A DNA stretch of 64,000 nt, from contig NZ_JAGGNW010000011.1 of the NCBI RefSeq assembly GCF_018614875.1, positions 124,001 through 188,000 on the forward strand. Reading direction: 5' to 3'. Shown here piece by piece: positions 34,124 through 43,890 of the stretch. The position numbers were made by a program, and so were the translations under genes. Position 1 is the stretch's first letter, and each line of letters starts with the position of its first letter. This stretch comes from Variovorax paradoxus (GTDB lineage: Bacteria > Pseudomonadota > Gammaproteobacteria > Burkholderiales > Burkholderiaceae_C). The notes beneath the pieces are model-generated. The model had not been told where the DNA came from, searched no databases, and saw nothing but the letters and a program-made list of their open reading frames with translations.

Positions 34124-35986
34124 ATGTCAATGAAACGCAGAGATTTCGCAATTTCGATCCTTTCCCCCGCCGCACTGGCCGCCTGCGGCGGCGGTGGTAG
34201 CGACAACGGTCCAACGTTCCCCTTTCCGATTCCGTCGCCGGCGCCCCCGCCGGATGCCCCCGCCCCGCCGCCGAACGCATCGCCCCAAGCCACCGCCGCA
34301 GCGGCGCTCAAGCGCGCCGCCAGCTACATGGACGAAGTGGTCTCGTACCGCGGCGGCTATGTATGGTCCTACTCCCCCGACCTCACGCAGACCTTCGGCG
34401 AAATGGAGGCCAAGCGCACCATGCTCTGGCTGCAGCCACCCGGCACTTCGTCGATCGGCCACATCTATCTGGACGCCTATCACGCGACCGGAGACGAGCG
34501 TTTCTACCAAGCCGCCGACCGCACCGCCAAGGCCGTGGCCGCGGCCCAGAAAGACTCCGGCGGCTGGAACTACATCCATGACTTCAACGGCGAGGAGTCG
34601 CTCAAGCATTGGTACGAGACCGTGGGCATGAACGGCTGGCGCCTCGAGGAATTCCAGCACTACTACGGCAATGCGACCTTCGACGACGCCACCACCGCCG
34701 TGGCCTCGCAACTGATGCTGCGCATGTACCTGGAGAAGAAGGACCCGGTCTATCAGTCCGCCACCGACAAGGCCATCAAGTTCATCACCGATGCGCAGTT
34801 CGGCCCCCAGTTCGGCGTGGCCGACGGTGGCTGGCCGCAGCGTTTTCCGCACAACCCGAACGCGGTCGCCTCCATGCCGATGCCGAACCCGCAGCAGCTG
34901 CCGCAAGGCGCGCGCGCGGGCATGGAAGACGGCGACTACACGCTGCACGTGACCTTCAACGACGACGTGATGGGCGAGAACATCAAGTTCCTGACGATGT
35001 GCGTGATGGCGCTGGGCCGCACCGAGCTTGTCGCCAACGTCACGCGGGCCATGGACTGCATGCAGCGGATGCAGTGGACCTCGGGGACGCAGCCGCTGCA
35101 GTCGGGCTGGAGCCTGCAGCACCTGTCGCGCGACATGAACGGGCGGCTGGCCGGTGCGCCGGCAGGCGCGCGCTCCTACGAGCCGCGCTCGCTGGCCACG
35201 CACACGACGCAAACCAATATCCAGCAGCTGTTCGGCTACTTCACGCTGACCGGCGACAGGAAGTACCTGTCGCAACTGCAGAAGGCGATCGACTGGCTCA
35301 AGTCGCCCTCGATCCAGCTGCCCGCCAACGTCGCCACGCTCAACCCGCTGCTCGCCGGCCGGAACGTGGCCACGTTCATCGAGCTCGACACCAACGAGCC
35401 GCTCTACATCCACCGCTACGGCTCCAACATCCACAACGGCGCGTACTTTTTCGACAAGGACATCACCAACACGATCAGCCACTACTCCTCCGGCCGGTCG
35501 GTCGATGCAGCCGCCCTGCAGAAGCGACTGGACGAGCTCAATGCGATGACGCAGGCGCAGATCGATGCCATGGTGGCCAGGTCGCCGCTGAAGGCTACCG
35601 CCGCCCGCGCATTGCCGAAATATTTCGCGGCGGTTCGCGAAGTGGATTTCCCCGACTTGTTCGAAGGCGCCGTGATGAAGACGCCCGTGGTGCCGGAGTC
35701 CGAGGCGCAGTCGATCGTGGCTGCGCTGGTCGACGGCAAGTACTGGACCGCGCCCGTGCCCGAGATCGTGAATCCGTACCGCGGCAACGGCCCCACCACG
35801 CCCTACACCGGCACGGCCTATCGCAGCCGCCATGTCGGCGACGTGTACGACACCTCGCCCTATCCCGCCGACGCGCCGCCGGACATCGCGCCCTACATGA
35901 AGCGCGAGAAACCGCAGTTCATCGTCACGTCGAACTTCATCTCCCGCATGGGGCGCTTGATCTCGTTCGTTTCGCCGGTCGGCTGA
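34124..35986 (+). CDS. Tat-exported lipoprotein, polysaccharide lyase family 10-type pectate lyase
   Basis: PL10 pectate lyases cut polygalacturonate by beta-elimination. The 620-residue product begins MSMKRRDFAISIL: a twin-arginine RRDF motif and a lipobox ending at Cys21, then a Gly/Pro-rich linker to about residue 55. PL10 motifs are present: GGWPQRFP (residues 235-242, the family form is GGWPQFYP) and TFNDDVMGENIKFL (277-290), with TNIQQLFGYFTLTGDRKYL later. The start is the ATG at 34124, preceded by GGAGACAGAGGGC; the frame extends upstream without a signal. The gene stands alone behind a promoter with two operators. Substrate and activity are inferred. Confidence 0.78.
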   Translation: MSMKRRDFAISILSPAALAACGGGGSDNGPTFPFPIPSPAPPPDAPAPPPNASPQATAAAALKRAASYMDEVVSYRGGYVWSYSPDLTQTFGEMEAKRTMLWLQPPGTSSIGHIYLDAYHATGDERFYQAADRTAKAVAAAQKDSGGWNYIHDFNGEESLKHWYETVGMNGWRLEEFQHYYGNATFDDATTAVASQLMLRMYLEKKDPVYQSATDKAIKFITDAQFGPQFGVADGGWPQRFPHNPNAVASMPMPNPQQLPQGARAGMEDGDYTLHVTFNDDVMGENIKFLTMCVMALGRTELVANVTRAMDCMQRMQWTSGTQPLQSGWSLQHLSRDMNGRLAGAPAGARSYEPRSLATHTTQTNIQQLFGYFTLTGDRKYLSQLQKAIDWLKSPSIQLPANVATLNPLLAGRNVATFIELDTNEPLYIHRYGSNIHNGAYFFDKDITNTISHYSSGRSVDAAALQKRLDELNAMTQAQIDAMVARSPLKATAARALPKYFAAVREVDFPDLFEGAVMKTPVVPESEAQSIVAALVDGKYWTAPVPEIVNPYRGNGPTTPYTGTAYRSRHVGDVYDTSPYPADAPPDIAPYMKREKPQFIVTSNFISRMGRLISFVSPVG

Positions 35987-36051
35987 GTCGGCCTGGTGCG
36001 CCCGGCTCGGGGTGCGGAATCCCGGGTCGAGCGCCGCATGCGCTCGGTCTC

Positions 36052-36856
36052 TCAAGCCGGTTTCACACGCCCACCCGTCACGACAAAGCCGACACCGCAC
36101 ATCACCAGCGCTATGCCGACGAGGGTCAACCAGGCGGGGACTTCCTTGAGGACGACCATGCCTATCAGGACGGCCAGCGCTGGCGCAAGTGCGCCGAAAA
36201 TGGCCGCCCGCGGAGCACCCAGGCGGCGCACCGCTTCCGTATAGAAGTACATCCCCAGGATCGCGACAGCGATGCCCTGCGCCACGACCTGGAACGCGAC
36301 CGCTGCTGGCGGCGCGGTGAAGATGTTCGGCTTGAGCCAGAAGAAATAGATCGGAACGAACAGCAAGGCCGAGAGGCAATTGACCAGCGCCGTCGCGTGC
36401 CAGGGGCTGACGCCCGAACGCCGCTGCGCGACCGTGAAGCCCGCGAAGAGCAGGCCGGCCAGCAGAAACAGCAGATCGCCCCGCCACTCGCCTGCAGCTC
36501 GGTTCGCGATCACCGCATACCCGCCAATGCAGATCACGCCGACGATGACGATGCCCATGCCACCCAACTGCTGGCGGGTGAACTTCTCGCCGAACAGGAG
36601 CCCGGACAACAAGGCCACCGATGCCGATCTGTTGGATGCCGAGACCCTTGCGAACAAGAATCGGCCACAGAAGCAACGCCGATACGCCGAAGCGCAAGAA
36701 TGTCACGTCATGCGGGCCGAGACTGGTCGTCACCGCGAAGCGGGTGGCAACCGACCAACTCGACCAGATCAATGCGACGGCGAGGCCGCACAGCACGCCC
36801 ATGCCGACGCCCTGCCGTCCGGCCGGTCCGATGGCCGGCGCAAATACCGCGGGCAT
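36052..36856 (-). pseudogene. DMT/EamA-family transporter, disrupted by internal deletion and frameshift
   Basis: DMT carriers have ten helices and about 300 residues. Here the N-terminal part (from the ATG at 36856, VLCGLAVALIWSSWSVATRFAV) reads in one frame to about 36600 (GLGIQQIGIGGLVV), and the C-terminal part (LSGLLFGEKFTRQQLGGMG to the stop at 36052) reads in another. Normally 40 to 50 residues with helices 3 and 4 lie between; those are missing. The junction lies near 36595-36610. The result is a non-functional gene unless translational rescue occurs. It starts 3 bp after the stop of the dehydrogenase gene, so the pair was an operon. Confidence 0.75.
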
Positions 36857-36858
36857 GG

Positions 36859-37731
36859 CTACCGCCCCTTCCGCAGAATCTTGACGATGCCCACGGCGTC
36901 GTCCTCTGATTGACCGCACTGCATCGCTTCGGAGAACAGGGCTCGGTTGACCTCTGCGACGGGAACCCAGAGCCCGCGCTGGGCGGCTTCATCACACACC
37001 AGGCCGATGTCCTTGGCGACATGGCGGATCGGCGCTTGCTGCGCAAAGTCGTCGGCCAGCATCTTCGGCGCCTTCATGCGCAGCACATCATTGGCCAGCG
37101 GTCCCGCTTGCGCCATCTCCAGGAATTGCCCGACATCGAGGCCGATGCCGGCCGCGAAGTGCGTGGCTTCGGTGATCGCCTCGAAGCAAGCGATCAGCAA
37201 AAGCTGGTTCGCCAGCTTCATGCGCATCGCCGTTGGAATGGGACCACACCGCACCGTCTTCTTGCCCACGGCGTCGAACAAGGGCTGGACCTCGTCGATG
37301 TACCCAGGCTCGGCCGCAGCCGCCAGGATCACGAGCTGGCCTGTTTCGGCCGGTTGCTTGGAGCCCGACACGGGCGCTTCGACGTAGCGAGCGCCAGCGG
37401 CCGCCAAGTTCGCGGCCAGTTCCGCCGAGTAGGCCGGCGCGATGGTCGACATCAGCACGATGGTCTTGCCCTTCACGGGGGCCGCAATTGTTCCGTTCGC
37501 CGAACGCTGCAACGCCTGATCGACCTCGACGTGGCTTGGAACCATCAGGACGATGGCATCGGAGACCTCGATGACCTGTCGGGCCGTCTCGGCGACAGTG
37601 ACTCCAAGAGAACGCAGGCCCTCGCAGCGGCTGGCAGTGCGGTTGTAGACGGTGACGCTGTGCCCCGCCTTATGGAGATTCCTGGCCATGGGTTCGCCCA
37701 TGACGCCCACACCGACGATTCCGATTTTCAT
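36859..37731 (-). CDS. Beta-hydroxyacid dehydrogenase (3-hydroxyisobutyrate/glyoxylate reductase family)
   Basis: The 290-residue enzyme has the dinucleotide motif GIVGVGVMGEPMARNLHKAGH (in parts, residues 4-24), followed by YNRT, whose Arg suggests NADPH use. The substrate motif EAPVSGSKQPAETGQL and the catalytic-lysine segment MKLANQLLL follow. Relatives include GarR, GlxR and gamma-hydroxybutyrate/succinic semialdehyde reductases. It is divergent from a LysR regulator at 37840 and upstream of a decayed DMT transporter. A role in a sugar-acid path such as galacturonate breakdown would suit the pectate lyase neighbour; this is inference. Confidence 0.88.
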   Translation of the reverse strand: MKIGIVGVGVMGEPMARNLHKAGHSVTVYNRTASRCEGLRSLGVTVAETARQVIEVSDAIVLMVPSHVEVDQALQRSANGTIAAPVKGKTIVLMSTIAPAYSAELAANLAAAGARYVEAPVSGSKQPAETGQLVILAAAAEPGYIDEVQPLFDAVGKKTVRCGPIPTAMRMKLANQLLLIACFEAITEATHFAAGIGLDVGQFLEMAQAGPLANDVLRMKAPKMLADDFAQQAPIRHVAKDIGLVCDEAAQRGLWVPVAEVNRALFSEAMQCGQSEDDAVGIVKILRKGR

Positions 37732-37839
37732 GGCTGGTCCACCCGTTTTGAATTGCTTGGGAGCCAGACTCTAGAGACAATGAGAGATCGAGGAAAATGA
37801 ATTATCGAGAATGAAAAATTCGGAAAAGGAGATGTGTCC
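37732..37839. promoter_or_regulatory. Divergent promoter region of the LysR regulator and dehydrogenase
   Basis: The 108-bp gap is strongly A/T-rich from 37790 to 37825 compared with neighbouring genes. It must hold the promoters of both genes and a LysR site. A repeated GAGA(A)T-GA pattern (GAGATCGAGGAAAATGA, TCGAGAATGAAAAATTCGG) is visible but no unique operator can be fixed. Confidence 0.4.
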
Positions 37840-38715
37840 GTGGAATTTTCCGACCTGACGATATTCCTGGCCGTCGTGCGGGCCGGTGGGATAGTTCGCG
37901 CCGCTGAGCTTTTGCACCGGGCGCAGTCAAGCGTCACATCGCGCATTCAGCTTCTGGAGGAAAAGCTGGGCGTGAAGCTTTTCCTGCGCGAGGGAAGGCG
38001 ATTGCATTTGTCGCCTGCCGGCAAGATATTGGTCGGCTATGCGGAGCGAATTGTGGAGCTCTCCAGAGAGGCCTCGGGCGCGGTCCAGGCCGACCAGCCA
38101 ACGGGCATTTTGCGGCTGGGTGCCATGGAAAGCACGGCGGCGGTGCGCCTGCCGGAGCCGCTGGGCAGGTTCCACGAGCGATATCCGGACATCGCATTGG
38201 AGCTCTACTCCGGAGACCCGCGCGAGTTGGTGAATCGGGTTCTCAATTCCGAACTCGATGCCGCTCTGATTGCGGACCCTGTGTCCGACCGCCGACTCGC
38301 GACCACGGCCGTCTACGACGAAGAACTCGTGATCGTGGCCGAGGCCAGGCATGGGCCGATAGCCTCACCGAAAGACCTTCCTTCCAAGACCATTCTTGCG
38401 TTTCACCCCGGATGCCCGCACCGTAAGCGCCTGGAGGATTGGTTTGCGCGCGGCCACGTCATTCCGGAGCGGATCGTGGAAGTCGGGTCGTACCACCTGA
38501 TCCTGGGCTGCGTTGCCGTCGGCATGGGCGTGGCGCTGGTGCCTCACAGCGTGCTCGACACCTATACCGGGCGTGAACGCCTCAGCGTTCACAAACTGCG
38601 AGCGAAGTTCGCACGAGTGAAGACCCGGTTGGTAAGGCGCAAGGAAGCACCACAGGCGAAGATTCTGGCGTTGTCGGCGATGCTGCTCGAGAGCTGTCAG
38701 GAGTCGCCTGGGTAG
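37840..38715 (+). CDS. LysR-family transcriptional regulator
   Basis: The 291-residue protein has the winged helix in residues 1-60 (FLAVVRAGGIVRAAELLHRAQSSVTSRIQLLEEKLG in parts) and a co-inducer domain with GCVAVGMGVALVPHSVL. Two GTG codons are candidates, 37834 and 37840. AAGGAG at 37826-37831 leaves eight bases to the second and only two to the first, so 37840 is chosen. It is divergent from the dehydrogenase gene and probably regulates it. Its GC content is slightly lower than that of the core genes. The effector is unknown. Confidence 0.87.
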   Translation: MEFSDLTIFLAVVRAGGIVRAAELLHRAQSSVTSRIQLLEEKLGVKLFLREGRRLHLSPAGKILVGYAERIVELSREASGAVQADQPTGILRLGAMESTAAVRLPEPLGRFHERYPDIALELYSGDPRELVNRVLNSELDAALIADPVSDRRLATTAVYDEELVIVAEARHGPIASPKDLPSKTILAFHPGCPHRKRLEDWFARGHVIPERIVEVGSYHLILGCVAVGMGVALVPHSVLDTYTGRERLSVHKLRAKFARVKTRLVRRKEAPQAKILALSAMLLESCQESPG

Positions 38716-38724
38716 CATCGGCCG

Positions 38725-39177
38725 ATGCAGATCTCGCTCGAACACCCCGATCAACCCGACGTCATCCAGCTCATCGACGATCTCGATGCGTATCAGAAGC
38801 CGCTGTATCCGCCAGAGAGCCACTACGGCATCGACATTGCCGCGCTGTCGGCCGCCCACGTGCTGTTCGCGGTCGCGCGCGACGAAGCGGGCACGGCCAT
38901 CGGCTGCGGCGCCTTGGTCATGGCGCCCGGCCACGGCGAACTCAAGCGCATGTACGTACGGCCGCAGAACCGCGGGCAAGGCATCGCGGCGAAGGTGCTG
39001 AGCTTTCTCGAAGGCGAAGCGGCAGCGCTCGGATGCGCCGTATTCAGGCTGGAGACGGGCGTGAGCCAGCCCGAGGCGCTGGCGTTCTATGCGCGCGCCG
39101 GCTATGCGCGGCGCGAGCGGTTCGGCGACTATCCGGACGATCCGCTGAGCGTGTTCATGCAGAAGACGGCCACATAG
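38725..39177 (+). CDS. GNAT-family N-acetyltransferase
   Basis: A 150-residue acetyltransferase with the acetyl-CoA loop RPQNRGQGIAAKVLSFLE (about residues 77-94, core RGQGIA) and the late strand FRLETGVSQPEALAFYARAGY. It resembles the PhnO/YpeA-like group that acetylates small amines or amino acids. It starts 9 bp after the LysR gene and might be cotranscribed with it. The substrate cannot be inferred. Confidence 0.85.
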   Translation: MQISLEHPDQPDVIQLIDDLDAYQKPLYPPESHYGIDIAALSAAHVLFAVARDEAGTAIGCGALVMAPGHGELKRMYVRPQNRGQGIAAKVLSFLEGEAAALGCAVFRLETGVSQPEALAFYARAGYARRERFGDYPDDPLSVFMQKTAT

Positions 39178-39201
39178 TCGCCCGGACCGGGTGTCGCCCT
39201 G

Positions 39202-39675
39202 TCACCGGCCGGCGGCATGCCGCGCCTCGCAGCCGGCAAACCCTTCCAGCCCCGCCAGTTCGTCCAGGATGGGACATTCCGGGCGGTTGTCACCCTCGCA
39301 GCAGTTTGCCAGCCGTTCCAGCAGGTGCTTCATGTGCGCGAGTTCCTCGATCTGCCGGGCCAGGCCATCCGCCCGTTCGCATGCGACGCGCTTCACGTCG
39401 AAACTCGCGCGGCGCCCGTCCCGCCACAGCGCGTGCAGTTCCACGACTTCCGGCATCTCGAAACCCAGCGCGTGCGCCCTTCGTACGAAGCGCAATGTCG
39501 GGACGGCTCGTGCATCGTAGAAACCGCCGCCCTCGCCGGCGCGCACCATGCCGTCGAGCAGCCCGAGCGACTCGCAGTCGCGCAGCAGCTGAGCGGACGC
39601 GCCGGAACGTGCCACGGCGTCGGCAAGTGACAAGCGAGCCGCAGCAGTCGGTGCAGTGGGATGGTCCTGTTCCAT
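39202..39675 (-). CDS. Atypical MerR-family regulator with a CueR-like metal loop
   Basis: The 157-residue protein has a MerR-type N-terminal domain (LSLADAVARSGASAQLLRDCESLGLL) and dimer helix. The usual LRYYE is LRDCE, losing the two tyrosines that contact DNA. The C-terminal loop CEGDNRPEC has two cysteines separated by seven residues, matching the Cys-X7-Cys copper loop of CueR, then PILDELAG. The ATG at 39675 is supported by GGAAGGAGA; a longer frame begins at 39702. No copper pump or chaperone is adjacent. It is either a metal sensor with a changed operator or a decayed copy. Confidence 0.75.
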   Translation of the reverse strand: MEQDHPTAPTAAARLSLADAVARSGASAQLLRDCESLGLLDGMVRAGEGGGFYDARAVPTLRFVRRAHALGFEMPEVVELHALWRDGRRASFDVKRVACERADGLARQIEELAHMKHLLERLANCCEGDNRPECPILDELAGLEGFAGCEARHAAGR

Positions 39676-39986
39676 GGAGATCTCCTTCCAGCTAAAGGAC
39701 AAAAGTCTCAGCCCTCACGCCATGGGAGAGTCAAGGGGGCCAGAGGAACTCCCCATCCGCGGGGATGAAAAGACAACATCAGGGTAATCCCTGAAAGCCG
39801 TGCACCGCCGGGCCCGAACCGGCCGCCCCACGAGGAAACACAGCTCATCCCCGCCTGCGCCAAAGCCCGTCGCTCCTGGCCCGCTACTTGCAATCACGAT
39901 CAAAAATGACAGAAAATTTTCTTAACTGACTTATATTTGTAAACTGATTTTCAGAAACCGCACACTTTCGAGTACCCGCGCCCCTC
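39676..39986. other. Gene-free 311-bp region between the MerR-like gene and murR/rpiR
   Basis: The left half (39676-39890) is GC-rich and holds the MerR promoter plus one hairpin sequence, CTCCCC-ATCC-GCGGGGAT with flanks (39745-39772), that looks like a lone type I-E CRISPR-style repeat. The right half (39893-39960) turns sharply A/T-rich and holds the RpiR promoter. No open frame is supportable. Confidence 0.6.
39911..39954. promoter_or_regulatory. Promoter/operator region of the rpiR-iaaA-gsi operon
   Basis: A perfect 12-bp palindrome AGAAAATTTTCT (39911-39922) and a second inverted repeat CTGA-TTT-TCAG (39944-39954) flank a -10-like TATATT (39932-39937). RpiR/MurR proteins often bind GAAA-N-TTTC repeats. 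The gene it precedes is an RpiR regulator, so autoregulation of the operon is likely. Confidence 0.5.
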
Positions 39987-40958
39987 ATGAGCACCACTGT
40001 CGACACCCCAGGCACCACCGTGGCCCAGCGCATTGCGCAGGCGCTGCCGCGGCTGACGCGTTCGCACCGGCAGGTGGCCGACTACGTGCTGGAGCATCCG
40101 CTGCAGGTGGCGACGTTGCCGATCGACGAGCTTGCCGCCGCGGTGGGCGTGTCGGTTGCCACGGCCAACCGTTTTGCGCGCGCGCTGGACTTCGACGGCT
40201 ACGCCACCTTCCGTGCCGAGCTGGTGCGCGGCTTCGAGCCGCTGGTGGCGCCGGTGGAGCGCATGCGCGGCAACCTGCAGCGCCCGACCACCGTGGCCGA
40301 GGTGTTCGCCACCGCGCTCGACGAGAGCCGCCGCAACATCGAAGCCACGCGCCAGGCTTTGGACTACGCCGCCTGCGAGGCCGCGGTCGAGCGCATCGGC
40401 AAGGCGCGCTCGATCTACATTGCCGGCTTCGGCGCAAGCGCATGGCTCGCCGGGCTGCTACAGCACGGGCTGGACGGCAGCTGCAGCGACGTGCGGCTGC
40501 TCTCCAGCGTGAGCGGCGTCACGCATGCCGCGCGCACGCTGACGCACGCGGGCCCGAAGGACCTGTTCATCGGCCTGACCTTTCCGCGCTACCTGACCGA
40601 CACCATCGCGCTGGCGCAGATCGCGCGCGGCCAGGGCTGTGCCCTGCTGGCGCTGACCGATCGCCCGAGCTCGCCGCTCGCGCCGCTGGCCGACGTGGTG
40701 CTCTATTGCCAGACCGAAACCAGCTACCGCCCGAACTGCGAGACCAGCGTGCTCGCGCTGATCGAGGCGCTGACCAGCGCCGTGACCCTGCGCGCGCCCG
40801 ACCCGGTGCAGTCCGCCGGCCGCGTCCTGCAGGCCGTGCGCCCCTGGCTGCATGGCGCCAACGGCCTGCCGCGCGCGAATGGGCCGCAGGCCGCCGACAC
40901 GTCCAAGGCCGCCGCACCGAACGGTGCCGGCATGAAAAAGAAGAAAGCTTCCCGATGA
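39987..40958 (+). CDS. RpiR/MurR-family regulator of the peptide-scavenging operon
   Basis: The 323-residue protein has the HTH_6 domain in residues 8-85 (LTRSHRQVADYVLEHP, VGVSVATANRFARALDFDGY) and a SIS sugar-isomerase fold from about residue 125 to 265 (IYIAGFGASAWLAGLL, FIGLTFPRYLTDTI). SIS regulators usually bind sugar phosphates or muropeptide parts. It lies first in the operon and its stop overlaps the iaaA ATG (ATGA at 40955-40958), so it is coupled. The C-terminus has a Lys-rich tail. Confidence 0.9.
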   Translation: MSTTVDTPGTTVAQRIAQALPRLTRSHRQVADYVLEHPLQVATLPIDELAAAVGVSVATANRFARALDFDGYATFRAELVRGFEPLVAPVERMRGNLQRPTTVAEVFATALDESRRNIEATRQALDYAACEAAVERIGKARSIYIAGFGASAWLAGLLQHGLDGSCSDVRLLSSVSGVTHAARTLTHAGPKDLFIGLTFPRYLTDTIALAQIARGQGCALLALTDRPSSPLAPLADVVLYCQTETSYRPNCETSVLALIEALTSAVTLRAPDPVQSAGRVLQAVRPWLHGANGLPRANGPQAADTSKAAAPNGAGMKKKKASR

Positions 40959-41914
40959 CCCAGACCCACGTGCCCGTGATCGCCATCCACGGCGGCGCCG
41001 GCACCATCAGCGCCGCGACCACCAGCCCAGACCAGGCACAGGCCTACCACGACGCGCTGAAAAGCATCGTGGCCGCCGCGCAGGCGGCGTTGCGGAAAGG
41101 CGCCCCCGCGCTCGACGCCACCTGCCTCGCGGTCGAGCTGCTCGAAGACTGCCCGCTCTTCAACGCGGGCCGTGGCGCGGTGTTCACGCACGACGAAACC
41201 CATGAGCTCGATGCCGCCGTGATGGATGGCGCCACGCTCGCCGCCGGCGCCATTGCCGGCGTGTGCCACATCCGCCGCCCGGTGCGCGCCGCGCGCGCCG
41301 TGCTCGAAGACGGCGCCCATGTGCTGCTGGCCGGCGCGGGCGCCGAAGCCTTCGCGCGCGAGCACGGCCTCGAAATGGTCGACCCCTTCTTCTTCTCCAC
41401 CGAGGCGCGCCGCCAGCAGCTCTACCGCGTGCGCGACACCGGCCGTGTGGTGACCGACCACGAGGGCGCCGCCATGACGCCGCCGCTCGACGAAGACAAG
41501 AAGTTCGGCACCGTCGGCGCGGTCGCGCTCGACATGCACGGCCACCTGGCCGCCGCCACTTCGACGGGCGGCATGACCAACAAGCGCGTCGGCCGCATTG
41601 GCGATTCGCCGCTGATCGGCGCCGGCACCTATGCCGACGACCGCACCGCCGCCGTCTCTTGCACCGGCAGCGGCGAGATGTTCATCCGCGTCGCCGCCGC
41701 TTACGACGTCTGCGCCCGCATGGCCTACGGCAGCGCCACGCTCGAAGCCGCCACGCATGCGGTGGTGCGGCAATCGCTGCCCGCCATCGGCGGCACCGGC
41801 GGGCTGATTGCCGTCGATCGCCACGGCAACCTGAGCCTCGCCTTCAACACCGAAGGCATGTACCGCGCCCACGCGCGCGGCAACGAAGCGCCGCACACGG
41901 CCATCTTCGCCTGA
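40955..41914 (+). CDS. iaaA: Isoaspartyl peptidase/L-asparaginase
   Basis: An Ntn-hydrolase that removes isoaspartyl residues from dipeptides and can hydrolyse asparagine. The 319-residue precursor is cut before Thr186 in FGTVGAVA, giving alpha and beta chains; this segment is seen clearly. IHGGAGT at the N-terminus and the [24 protein letters not shown] block (in parts) are family signatures. It precedes gsiA by 31 bp, as in the E. coli iaaA-gsi operon. Identification is firm. Confidence 0.95.
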   Translation: MTQTHVPVIAIHGGAGTISAATTSPDQAQAYHDALKSIVAAAQAALRKGAPALDATCLAVELLEDCPLFNAGRGAVFTHDETHELDAAVMDGATLAAGAIAGVCHIRRPVRAARAVLEDGAHVLLAGAGAEAFAREHGLEMVDPFFFSTEARRQQLYRVRDTGRVVTDHEGAAMTPPLDEDKKFGTVGAVALDMHGHLAAATSTGGMTNKRVGRIGDSPLIGAGTYADDRTAAVSCTGSGEMFIRVAAAYDVCARMAYGSATLEAATHAVVRQSLPAIGGTGGLIAVDRHGNLSLAFNTEGMYRAHARGNEAPHTAIFA

Positions 41915-41945
41915 CGCCGCTCGCCCCATTTCTTCTCGCACTCCC

Positions 41946-43823
<1,878 letters not shown>

Positions 43824-43842
43824 TCTTCTGATTTTTCAACCC

Positions 43843-43866
43843 GCAGGCTTTTCCTCCTGCTTTTTT
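43843..43866 (+). terminator. Weak attenuator-like hairpin between gsiA and gsiB
   Basis: GCAGG and CCTGC form a 5-bp stem with an 8-base loop, followed by six T. It stands 20 bp past the gsiA stop and 25 bp before gsiB. Partial termination here would reduce rather than raise gsiB, which is odd for a binding protein, unless gsiB has its own promoter. Confidence 0.35.
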
Positions 43867-43890
43867 CCTCGAACCGACCGGAGTTCTTCC

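Noticed and set aside
34127..36919. 930-codon open frame on the - strand
   Set aside because: Only its first ~84 codons (N-terminus of the DMT transporter) are meaningful; the rest is antisense to the pectate-lyase gene.
39720..39870. CRISPR array
   Set aside because: Only one repeat-like unit is seen; a weak second TCATCCCCGC stretch near 39846 is in the opposite orientation. No spacers and no cas genes.
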